Source: Patiria pectinifera (lineage: Eukaryota; Echinodermata; Asteroidea; Valvatida; Asterinidae). Taken from it: DNA of 64,000 nucleotides. The stretch spans positions 23,946,197-24,010,196 of the forward strand of contig CM057149.1 of the NCBI GenBank assembly GCA_029964075.1, in the 5' to 3' direction. The notes below the pieces were generated by a model. The model saw only the letters and a program-made list of their open reading frames with translations, was not told where the DNA came from and made no database searches. A program made the translations under genes and the position numbers. Positions 54,701 to 64,000 of the stretch are shown one piece after another (the stretch's first letter is position 1; each line of letters starts with the position of its first letter).

Positions 54701-57700
54701 TGGTTCCACTGCACAGCCCTACTACTAACAAGTGGACTAGGTTGTGATTCCTGCTTCCTCAGACATTGTGGTCCTTACCATTGTACTTTCCTCCTCTCTG
54801 GCTCTTGAGGATGCAAAGCACCAGCAGGATGCAGAGGAGAGCGACGATGATGATGAGAAGGACGATGAACCATCCCTGAACATAGATGGGAGAGGCCCTC
54901 TGAGCAGCTGTGTCAGTGACGGGAAGAACAAACAAATAAAATCAACAAACTAGATAAATACATACAATACATACAATACATACAATACAATACAATACAA
55001 TAAAGTCATTTATATAGCGCTCTTACTCAAAGATGATTTCACAGCGCTGAACAATAAATAAATCACATACACACAAAATATGCTGAACATTAACAAGAAA
55101 ATTATGAAAACATGAATCTCAATCAAATAAATATGTCTCAAGGGTCTTTCGAAAGACATACCAAGATTGTAGCATCAATGAATGAGAACGTGTCCCGGAC
55201 AATTATGATTTCGATATCAATTCAAAACATGACTCGCTAACTTTTGAATTGATATTGATTGGTTGATCGAATTTATTTTCCCAGAATAAACAGCATTCAC
55301 TGAGCTAAATGTTCATCAGGTTAGTTGTTTATAGGCACCCTTCTTTACATTTTGAGCACTTCTGTTGCTTAAAGGGAATGTACAATATTTGCTTTTGCTG
55401 CTATTTTCAGAAATAAATGGATTTGGAGGATTAGCATGTTAAAGCAAATATTGTTAAACTGACTTGTTTCACATTTTGGGCTTGTTTATGCTGGAAAAAC
55501 AAGAAAACCAGTCATTTTCTTGTAGGCTGGTTCCCCGACCCCACTTGAGATGAAACGGAGAAACGTAAAGACTTTGGGGAATTGTAAGGTCAAGAATCAC
55601 TCTAGCAGGTTTGTACCCCTTCACAGGTGTGTAATCTATTGCAAAGAAAATGCGGAATAACTAAATATGAAAAAAATAGGAGCAGTTTTTGAAAAAAGCC
55701 AGTTTTTTCCAACGCTGGTCGGCCGACCAGCGTTGGAAAAATACAGTTTTTCTTGAAAATGTCAGCACACCAGGAGCCATGATTTTACAGGATGCTTTAG
55801 ACTGTCAATCCCTAACAATTCAGTAAGGTATTACGTGATAATTTTAATCATTTCGTTTGTTGATGTTTGCAAATGTTGTATCTTCCCTTTAAACGAAAAA
55901 CATGCAGAAATGATCAATGATAAACTCTACCTTTAATGTCAAATCACAAATTAATCATGGTCCAAATAAGTCAATCATCACAAGTCAGTTTACAAGTAAC
56001 AGGGAAGGAACAATGACATTGGAATTATGTCTGCTTCATTTTATATATGCCTGTCACCTCTTTTCAGCCAAGATGACTTGGGATTGACTCGTAATGACTT
56101 GTTTACAACTCGTTCATACTACATGTATGTACAAATTGCCCAGGAAACATCTGACTAAAGAGAAGTAAAAAAAAATGTGGAAATTTGTCTGGCAGGCATG
56201 AACAGTACCCAGTACCCAGCCAAAAAAAAAAAGTCTCCGGTTTCTGGTATGCGCTCGCGTCGCCGTAGCCATGCGCGTCGGCAAAATGAAAAAGTTTTTT
56301 TTTCAATACAAGATGATGTTTCAAAACCGCCAAACTCACTGGTTTGACTGGAATTCTGCTGCTGCACAATTTTAACGTGTATTTAGAAGGGGTTATGATC
56401 GAGAATAAGATTTATGTGGCCTCTCTGGACTCCCATATATTTGCACTAAGTTTAGTCGGGCACCATTTGCAGTCATCAGCCGACATTTGAAGCCAAAAAA
56501 AAAAAAAAACAGGTAAAAAAAAAAAAAAAGCCGCGTCGCCGCACCACTTTTGGGGCAAGCTCCATACCAGAAACCGGAGACTTTTTTTTTGGCCTTATGT
56601 CCATGTGCTTAGAATTTGTACCGGTGTCACATGAAAATCCGACTCCTATGAAAATCGGACCCCTATTTCCCTATTATTGGTTAATCCCTCGCACGTGACA
56701 GGTCACTCTCCCGAAACGATCCTAAAAATAGCACAGTATCGTACTCACGCGTGCGCAGTACTACCAATGAGTCCACATTTCATGGAGTTGGATATTCACG
56801 CTACACCGGTACCAGTATCTACAGGACAGAGTTATTGCAAAAATCTCTAGTGTGCACCCAGTCTTCTCAACAAATGATCAGTTTATATCTGATGATGACC
56901 ACTGTTCCCCTGTGTATATGGCCTGGTATGTACATGTACATGTACATGTACATCTCAGATCCTATGAAACCGAATGTGCTATTTATGTCCTTTTTTAATT
57001 CAAGTGTAACGAGTGATTAGAAGTGAAATATTACGTAATATATGAAAGGTTACTTGAATTACGTTTTAGCTACCGTAAGTGAGTCACTTGAATTGTTTCA
57101 TTGTTTCATGTAGAGTGAGTGCTTCTTAACTACTTTTGCTGCATTTTTTTGCAGACACTCAAAAGGCATTTTCACACCATCGTCTCTTAAAAACAACACA
57201 GCTCCATCGTCAGCAGAACCGGATGCCTTTTGTTTTTCTGCTCATGCCAATTTCCATATTCATGAGCAAAAGTGTGAAGTCATTTCATTTCAGGCAGAAA
57301 CTTCCATGTTATAGATATTTCAGCACCAAAAGTTGCCAGAATTCTGGATATTTTACTGAACATTGTAGTTTCTTTTCGTTGGTGATTCATTGTCGTGTCA
57401 GTACATGGAAGTAAGCCAATGAGCCAACTTTTCTCACAAATGTTTTCAAAGAACACATTTTTGGGTTCACAATGTGACCAGAAAATCCATGAACTGAACA
57501 GTGCAGGGTCCCCACAAAAATCTGCAAACCAAACTCCTTGACTTTTCCAAGACTTTCCAGGACTAAAATATGACAATTTCCATAACTTTTATTGCCACTT
57601 TGCAGAGAAATACACTCACTAAAATTACCCCCCCCCAAAAAAAAGAAGAAGAGTAATTTCAAATAATGAACATACCGGTACGTTTAAAGGAGTAGAAAGT

Positions 57701-57958
57701 TGCACAAAATATGTTCCTCAGAAAAACTGATCTCATGGACTTTTTAAAAACAGAAATTAAACTAACAACAATGCCCCATGCTCTTACCGCCCGCAAGTGT
57801 CTTGACTTTTTCTTCGTCTCCGGATACCTCTCCTGCATCATTCACAGCCACAATCGTCAGCAGATACTCTGTGCCGGGCTCCAGTTCAGGTACATTGGTC
57901 ATGCTTTTATCCAGCAGGTCTACGCGCTTAGTCTTCAGAGTTTCTGCCTCTGCGTTGT
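51500..57958 (-). CDS. L1CAM-family adhesion receptor (neuroglian/NrCAM-like), 3' part, four exons
   Basis: Type I membrane cell-adhesion molecule; family members carry Ig and fibronectin III ectodomains and anchor to ankyrin/spectrin. Visible exons: 57958-57788 (second half of a fibronectin III domain), 54907-54779 (transmembrane), 52717-52630 and 51716-51500 (cytoplasmic, stop TGA). Phases agree (1-1, 1-1, 1-2, 2-stop). The tail has RGGKYN after the membrane segment, an ankyrin-binding SFIGQY and a C-terminal STFV, all L1-family hallmarks. Ig domains and other fibronectin domains lie beyond the right edge; the half-domain matching the first visible exon was not found in the window. Invertebrates usually have one such gene, so neither NrCAM, neurofascin nor L1 should be singled out. 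Confidence 0.93.
51878..52197. mobile_element. 320-bp MITE, 22-bp terminal inverted repeats (last L1-family intron)
   Basis: Left end gtgcccggcagaagggcata then tg; the right end is its exact complement at 52,176-52,197. A further gcatatgccctt lies just inside the left end, so the end word is also inverted internally. Confidence 0.8.
52630..52717 (-). CDS. L1-family exon: proximal cytoplasmic tail
   Basis: 88 bp. Encodes VSDKEQQRKGDIESTPLKDE then DGFEEFEPS, an acidic stretch as in the proximal tail of L1-family proteins. Acceptor GTCCAACAG, donor GTAAGTTT; ends phase 2. Confidence 0.9.
54142..54622. mobile_element. Mariner-like MITE (L1-family intron)
   Basis: Starts cagcctgtctccaaaaaaat then ggtacaatc; ends gattgtaccat, T-run, agacaggctg. 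TA flanks both ends. TA targets and this terminal style fit Tc1/mariner. No transposase frame. Confidence 0.85.
54779..54907 (-). CDS. L1-family exon: juxtamembrane and transmembrane segment
   Basis: 129 bp. AAQRASPIYVQGW leads into FIVLLIIIVALLCILLVLCI, a single membrane helix, then the stop-transfer KSQRGGKYN; GGKY after the helix is typical of L1/neurofascin/NrCAM/neuroglian. Acceptor TGACACAG, donor GTAAGG. Confidence 0.93.
54956..55060 (-). mobile_element. SINE 3' fragment with an (ATACA)n array
   Basis: acatacaatacatacaatac array followed by aaagtcatttatatagcgct and cacagcgctgaac, the reverse complement of the SINE tail seen at 29.4 kb. Confidence 0.6.
55187..55932 (+). mobile_element. 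Family-A fragment, copy 4, split by a family-B insertion
   Basis: 55,187-55,372 matches the second half of family A (caattcaaaacatgactcgc, tgttcatcaggttagttgtt). After the inserted element the match resumes (aaacgaaaaacatgcagaaa) and ends in tctacct before TTAA. Confidence 0.8.
55373..55888. mobile_element. Family-B MITE, copy 2, nested in family A
   Basis: Starts agggaatgtacaatatttgc one base inside the left boundary, ends gcaaatgttgtatcttccct, TTAA on both sides. At 55,704-55,741 is a 38-bp perfect palindrome, left arm tttttccaacgctggtcgg. TTAAAGGRR ends match the Kolobok/T2 pattern. Confidence 0.88.
56219..56597. mobile_element. Family-C MITE, copy 3 (L1-family intron)
   Basis: Collinear with 33,042-33,399 (aaaaagtctccggtttctgg, gtttgactggaattctgctg, cataccagaaaccggagact). 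The right end is ggcc followed by TTA; the left flank is not TTA and its first base is changed. Confidence 0.8.
57788..57958 (-). CDS. L1-family exon: second half of a fibronectin III domain
   Basis: 171 bp, phase 1 at both ends. ELEPGTEYLLTIVAVNDAGE is the canonical E-F-G strand pattern (L.PGT.Y...V.A.N..G). The A-C strands, with the conserved Trp, must be in a preceding exon. Acceptor is a T-rich tract ending CCCCAAAG; donor GTAAGAGC. Confidence 0.9.
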
Positions 57959-58090
57959 CTTTGGGGTACAGAGAAAAAACACACAAAAACATTAACACTG
58001 ATCAAGCACAGTAGAATTTTGTTACAACCCACACACTAACATCGGCAAAGGATTTGTTGTAGTAATTTTCGCTGTTAATGCTTTAGTTTC

Positions 58091-58288
58091 ATTCGCTCTT
58101 TGCACGCTCCCACCATAAGCATGCAGAGCCTCGATCTGGTATTACTTTACACAATGAATATAGCCGGTTTAGTGATTCCCGTGTCGGGGTTCAGTGATTC
58201 CCGTCTCTACACGGGAATTCTATTTTTATTGTGTGAAAGTGCCCGATCGAGCTCTGCATGTATATGGGGGAGCTTGCAAAGAGCGAAT
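58091..58288. mobile_element. 198-bp foldback MITE (upstream L1-family intron)
   Basis: attcgctctttgcacgctcc and its near-complement at 58,268-58,288 are the ends; inner arms (gcatgcagagcctcgatctg with cgatcgagctctgcatg; ttacacaat with attgtgtgaa) pair imperfectly. The centre repeats gtgattcccgt twice. Confidence 0.75.
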
Positions 58289-59629
58289 TGCACACAAAAT
58301 GTGCAACAACTCAGAATGTTCATTTTAGCCAAATGTTTGGTGTAGTGTTGTTAGTTATAATGTACATAGTTATGATTTTCCTCTTAGAAACCTTGTCCTA
58401 CACCTTTTGCTATTGAAGCAAGCACTGGATTATGTTAAATATCACATGCTATATCTTTTACATCGGAGGTCACCAGAAGACGGCGGTTGCTACCCGCCGA
58501 AACATGGTCAGAGACAACGTGAAAGGGAGTCCAGAATTTGAAATGTAATTTGCAACATGCTACATGTATATCGTGTTTAATACACTGTTTTCAAATTACT
58601 TAACGTTACAACATAATTTTTGAAAGATCTTCGCCTTTTAACTGCGCTGTACATCACATAGTTTTTAACCCTTGGCCGAGTAGAACCACAAACATCTCTT
58701 TTCCCTTTCAATTGTGCGATTCAATAATAAAAACCTTTTTTTTTCAGAGCACGAGCAGGCTCAGTTCAAAACCACTGCTAATAAACTGTGCATGATGTGA
58801 CCAACAGTTCTGGACACTCAATTTTCCATAAACAAGCTAGTTTTTTTTTAAAGCACATCCTCTTCTGATTTGCTTTTAATTTGTTTATTAAAAGGATCAA
58901 GGGCATACGCTGTTAACAAACAATACAATCCTTTTGAACTGCAATAACCAATGCGTGGTGCACGTGATTAGCAAAATTGCCTAGAGCTCTGCAGGTCAAA
59001 AGGACAGCACTCAATCGGGACAAAAGCAATATGTTCATTAGTGACAAGGTTAAAAATATCAATATGATGAGAGAAATGGCAGAGGATGCAACTACCGTGA
59101 AATGTCAAGACAACACATGATACACATGGAAACGATTTGTGGCATGTCCAAGATGCATACAAATAGTGTGTGATATCAAATAGAACACACTTGCAACTAC
59201 AGAAGGTAGGAGAAACGCATGGCTAATCATTCCGAATGAAGAAGAACTCATGTTAATACATACACATACTGATGAAACCGTCATTTTAAATGACTCATTT
59301 CTCTACAAGATTTTCCCTCTTGATACCATACATATGTACCGATGCATAAAGGTACCGGTACCGTACATGTAATACCCTTTCATTTACAAATAACTGCATG
59401 TATCACCTTGAGTGTTTAATTGAGTACCACGTACATGTACAGCTGGGTCCAAGTGAGAAAAGAAATGAAGCAACACAAACCCAGACTTGTGATCTAATTA
59501 CTATCTTAATATGTTATCTCTGTGCTAATACGTCAATGACACCAGAAACTTTGCACCCTCTGCATTGGTAATTAATAATATACATCTGGTCCTAATGCAA
59601 AGACTGTCATTTCATGGTAATAATCTTAA
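58289..59629. other. Probable L1-family intron, nothing further seen
   Basis: No splice-bounded fibronectin III or Ig coding segment was found on the minus strand; AT-rich with scattered tacatgta words. Confidence 0.4.
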
Positions 59630-60160
59630 AGCTAGAGTCCATCATTTGCAGCTATAAAAAAGGTAACTGGCGTAATTATTGTTGAAAAACATTGGTTGAA
59701 AGATAGTAAGGGGACTAAACTCCCTGTGAAATTATTCTTTCTGGCAAGCTGTCATTTTGAAGAAATCAGCGAAAGAAGGCCTTTCCAACGGTGCGTCTTA
59801 AGAAGCACCGTAGGAAATTCAAATTAGTAGTTTGTTTTGTTATTCGGCGAAGCACGCGCAAGCGTTGACACGACACACACGGTTGCTATAATTCTTCGGA
59901 TCAGCGCGCGACATCGCGTAGCTGCAATTGGCTCAGTGAGAACGTGTCTCGGACGCTGGAGTCAGGCCCAATTCAAAACATGATTCAGCAACTTTTGATT
60001 TGAAATCGAGATCCTAGAATGTTGTTTCTCTCGAAATATACAGCTTAAGCTGAGCTGAAACTTCGTCAGGTCAGTTGTTCAGCACCCTTCTTTAGATTTT
60101 GAGCACTTTTGTTGCTTCAAAAGAACAAAATGCACAAATTACAAATGATGGACTATACCT
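59630..60160 (+). mobile_element. Family-A MITE, copy 3
   Basis: Starts aaagctagagtccatcattt after TTAA, ends caaatgatggactatacct. The central palindrome is nearly intact: ttccaacggtgcgtcttaag pairs with aagcaccgtaggaaa at a few mismatches. A reversed family-A end fragment abuts it at 60,165-60,210. Confidence 0.85.
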
Positions 60161-60402
60161 TTATTAAAGGTATAGTATAGTCCATCATTTGTAATTTGTG
60201 TATTTTGTCACCTGGTCTACATAGTATAACATTGTGTTTGTTCATTGAAGAATGAATCAAACCGCAGAGAGCTTGGGTGGTTTCGTGCCAAACAGTGATT
60301 AAGGATTCATCCCTATAGCATTTCATTTTGCTTTGGAACTTCCTGTTCCTTTCAGAATCAACGCTATACATTATTGTGAACATGTTTTGGAGTGACATTT
60401 AA

Positions 60403-60924
60403 AGGGAATATGCAACATTTGCAAAGATCGAAAAATAAAACTACCAAGTTTTTCGAAATACCTTACTGAGATGTTGGTAAATGACAGTCTAAAGCATCCT
60501 GTAAAATTATGGCCTCTGGAGTGAAGTCATTTTCAAGAAAATTGTATTTTTGTATACATTTCCAATGGAGGTCGGCTGACCACCGTTGGAAAAACCTAAC
60601 TATTTTTCAACTACTGTTCCGAATTTACCTTATTTTCAGTCAAAATTTTGTTTGCTATTGGTTACATGTTAATGAACAGGTGCAGGCCAGCTAGACTGGT
60701 TCTCTTAGCTTACAATTTTCTGGCATCTATAAATTAATCCATTTTATCTTTAGGGGAGTCAGGGAACCAGACTTCTTCAACATTTTTGTTTTTCTTGGTT
60801 ATCCCCGCATTTTCGAACCCAAAATTTCAAACATGTCAGTGTAACAATATTTGATCTATTATACTAACCCCTCAAATACTTCATTTCTGAAAATTACAGC
60901 AAAAGCCAATGATGTACATTCCCT
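60403..60924. mobile_element. Family-B MITE, copy 3
   Basis: TTAA on both sides; starts agggaatatgcaacatttgc, ends gatgtacattccct. The central inverted repeat is partly decayed (ttccaatggaggtcggctga with ccaccgttgga). Confidence 0.87.
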
Positions 60925-63900
60925 TTAAACATTTCACTAGATGACATACACTTGCCCTGCTATCACTCTATGATACATGTAGTTAACATGAATGGGTGGT
61001 GCCTACATACGTGTACATGTATGCAGACACCGCAGCTCAAGCTAAGTACCAAATGTAGACAGAAATACAAATGCACATGAATAGCAAAGACCTTAGCTTA
61101 GGGATGGTCAGTTTTATTCATCAACAGCAATTCCTATTTATAAGCAAAAAGGCAATTCCACGAAGAAGTGGACACCGCTGGAAAGTGGAAAGTTGATTAA
61201 ATTTGAGGAACTACAAACGCCACAACCTGAAATGTGTTATGAAATTAAATAAAAGGGGACAACAAGACTTTTTATTTGAGTGGTGTGGCACAGTGCCATT
61301 GAGATGGAATGTTATGTTAAAGGTGTGGGGTTTTTTTTAGTAAAAGAAGAACACATATTTTGGGCTAAATACATGGATCTTCAGTAGTCAGTTTGTCACC
61401 TTGTTTTAACATGCAAAATTTGAGTGTTATTGTGAGGTTTTGTTTATAAGGCACAGAGAAAGGTTGATATTCTATGCCAAAAGAGAATTTTTTTTTTATT
61501 ATGAGCTTGTACCAAAGATGGGTGGACAAACTCTAACATAACTAACCGTAACATACATGTAACTATTTAGGGACTAAGTTATATTATAAATATTTACCCT
61601 AAATTAATATCTGGAGTCTGCGCTCTAAACTTGCAGCGGCTTCTTCTGGACTCTTGGTTGTTGGTCAAACTTCTCTTGGTTTGGTAGATGATATTTATTT
61701 ACAGGCGTATATACAAAAAACTAGTGTGTCCTTCCACGGGAACAGTCACTGTAAGGAGTAAACACTACCTAATGGTTCCTATTCCCGTATCCGGACACAT
61801 ATGGCATAAAAACGGCGACTGGAACTGTAGAGTAGACGACTATATAAAACACTGCTAAGTCTCTACACAGCGAAGTAGTGGGGTGGTGAAAGCATGTGCT
61901 CCTGGTTTATATACCGACGCGTAGAATGGAATGCCCTGCCCTGCCCAGTCAAAGAAGTTCGCCTGATTATTTCTCTACCTTTCCGCAAACATTTTGCGTA
62001 CTTCTCACGAACGTTTGGTGCACGTTTGGCGGCAAATCCACACCACGTTTGACCTACTGGTATATAAAGCGCACGACTGGTTCGCCCATTTGCTACTCTG
62101 TTGCTCCAGCAACAAATTATGGACCCACACAGTCTTCACATACTGCTTTCCTTTTTTTTCTTTGTTGCTTTTTCTTCGTCCTCTTCACACTTTCGCTTCA
62201 AACACAGTCCCACCGCCACAACCACACAGCTTCCTCTAGAAAATCAAAAACTTCCTCTTCATCCATGGGCTTGCTGGTCAGATATCATTGACCTCTGGAC
62301 AACAACAATGGTGGCAATGCTTTTCAAGGCATTTAGATACTGCCCAATTGTCGGTCGGATCACCAGTCGCAAGATAATCGCGCGACATATGTATGAATGT
62401 CGTATGAATGTCACAGGAATGTCGCACGGCGTTCGCGAAATATGCGGAAAAAGTTCGCATGTGTCACTACATATCCGCAAGAATTTCGCCCGTGATTCTT
62501 GGAACATTCGCGTTGTTCGCATTTAAGTCGCGTGATCTTCGTGTACATGTATGTGGACTGGCCGTAGTTCAGTCACGGTACACACGACATTCGCACATAC
62601 GTTGTGAGAACTTCGCACAAACTGCGCAAGAATGGCTTACGACTCCATTGTCGGGAGACATTCGGAGAAAAACTTCTCTGAATGTTGGACTTTGCCATTT
62701 TCTCGACATTCGTATCCTTCGCAAATCGTTCGCGTGCCCCGTGAAAACCGACCTTAAGCCCAACGAGCTGGCTACATTGCCTAAAATGTAACAAAACTAA
62801 CTCTTAAATTGCCTAAAACAATATCACTAATTTGTTTCCAGTATTTGTTTCAGATGTAAAAAATTCCATATCTTTAAATACTGAACTACTTCATTTTTTC
62901 TTATTTGTTTTTTTTTTTATTCAATTTTGTTAAAATACCCGTATCTTTACAATTGCGGTTATTTTTTGACATTATGCTCCAATTCTGAATTCATAAGGTT
63001 CTGCATTCCTCAAATTGCAACCTCTCAACATACAAAAGTTGACTTTAGAGGCAAAAATTAACAAGCCCCACAGCGTTTTGTGGTCGTATACATTGTACAT
63101 GTGTCTCTATTTCGAGCTCTGCCAAGAAGTGCCTGGTTTTGACAGAACACGCCACATTTTGTGACTGACTGCTCTACAACTGTACAGTTCTGTTGAATTC
63201 ATTATTCAAAGTCTAGACTGTTTACAATTAATGCAAAATGTCCATGAGCATGACAAGCAGAACTCATCTATCCTGATCCATATGCTTTAAATTCATACAC
63301 AGAAGGAGTTAATTACTACGCCGTCTAAACATGTTGGAATATCTGCAATCCCCCCTAAAAAAAAAGAAGCTTCACAAGAATGTCTTTCATTCCAAACTCT
63401 TGCCCGAAGTGTTAATGGCATCTTCAACTCAAGTCTCTTCAGACACTGATGTCTGTCAACTTAGCTAACTCCTGAAGAAGACATTAAAAACACACAGGCG
63501 TGATATCTGGGCAAAAAATAGTGCAGAGTTAACCAAATTACAAGTTAAAGAAAGGACTTGCCTGCATAAAAATCCAAAATGACAAGCCAGCAAAGCTCTG
63601 TCCGGTTTTTCTACCAGCACTTCCAACAATGTCCAAGTACACTGTCAATATATTGTGATGTACATGTACACAGCTGCCACACGCACACAGATAAAATGTC
63701 ATCTACAACCAGCTTACACAAATGGCTACTGGGCAGTATGCCATGGGGCTATTGTTACTAGATACTAAAGATAATTAGCATGTGTGGCATCTGATGCCAT
63801 ATGCTTTGGGGTTTTATTTCTCTTTACATGACCAGCCATGTGCAGCACCTTTCCCTTACATGTATATGCAGGGCTCGTCCCTGGTGATCTAATTAACAAG

Positions 63901-64000
63901 CGGCTAGGTGATCAGTTACAGGACCAGTGCAGCTGTAAAGGTCAAAATAACCTTGCTCTTACGCTCAGTCAAAGTTGGTTTCGGGGAAGTCTGAAAAATG
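60925..64000. other. Probable L1-family intron; no exon recognised
   Basis: No coding segment of the L1-family gene could be supported. Contains a CpG-bearing patch at about 62,300-62,760 with nine TTCGC words, and TATA-like tatataaa at about 62,060 without an associated gene. Confidence 0.4.

Noticed and set aside
61620-61690. Minus-strand exon-like segment (YQTKRSLTNNQESRRSRCKF)
   Set aside because: No fibronectin or Ig pattern and no donor in a usable phase; likely chance.
63963-64000. Possible L1-family exon at the right edge (minus strand, donor GTAAGAGC after ACTGAGC)
   Set aside because: The frame compatible with the next exon reads IFQTSPKPTLTE, which is too short to recognise as the missing fibronectin half-domain; the window ends there.

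Overview
The window is metazoan nuclear DNA: AT-rich, intron-rich, with GT-AG splice sites and dense with short inverted-repeat transposons and tRNA-derived SINEs. Recurrent short motifs such as taggcctat and tacatgtaca, and SINEs with a CTTCGGATGGGACG-type core and ATT-repeat tails, suggest a marine invertebrate deuterostome, most likely an echinoderm. That assignment is inference. No prokaryotic operon, CRISPR array, rRNA, intact tRNA, retrovirus, LTR element or Polinton was seen.

Layout. (1) 1-23.5 kb has no gene I can name. It holds a telomere-like hairpin near 1.6 kb, several MITEs, a near-perfect 34-copy 13-bp minisatellite at 14.2 kb and a few weak candidate exons. (2) 23,527-39,415, minus strand: a complete muskelin (MKLN1) coding region in 18 exons. 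I reconstructed it from splice sites with consistent phases; it gives 743 residues with discoidin-like, LisH, CTLH, six-kelch and C-terminal regions. (3) 39.4-48.1 kb: the muskelin upstream region with locally duplicated segments and hairpins, then a nest of at least five copies of one MITE family interleaved with a second family. (4) 48.1-57.96 kb, minus strand: the 3' end of an L1CAM-family (neuroglian/NrCAM-like) adhesion gene. Visible are a fibronectin III half-domain exon, a transmembrane exon and two cytoplasmic exons with the FIGQY ankyrin-binding motif and a C-terminal PDZ ligand, preceded by a probable long 3' UTR. Its 5' part lies beyond the right edge. (5) 58-64 kb is probably intron of that gene, with more MITEs and a CpG-bearing TTCGC-rich patch.

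Muskelin is a cytoplasmic kelch protein of the CTLH/GID-type ubiquitin ligase. The L1-family protein is a membrane adhesion receptor tied to ankyrin/spectrin. They lie in tandem on the same strand, but nothing in the sequence shows shared function or regulation.

The most noteworthy content is mobile DNA: two TTAA-flanked MITE families sharing the arms of a perfect central palindrome, a MITE whose end forms part of a muskelin splice donor, a hAT-like element built of GTACTCG repeats with an intact 8-bp target duplication, and two muskelin donors sharing the unusual 10-mer GTTTGCTGCA. I found no multi-gene undescribed system.
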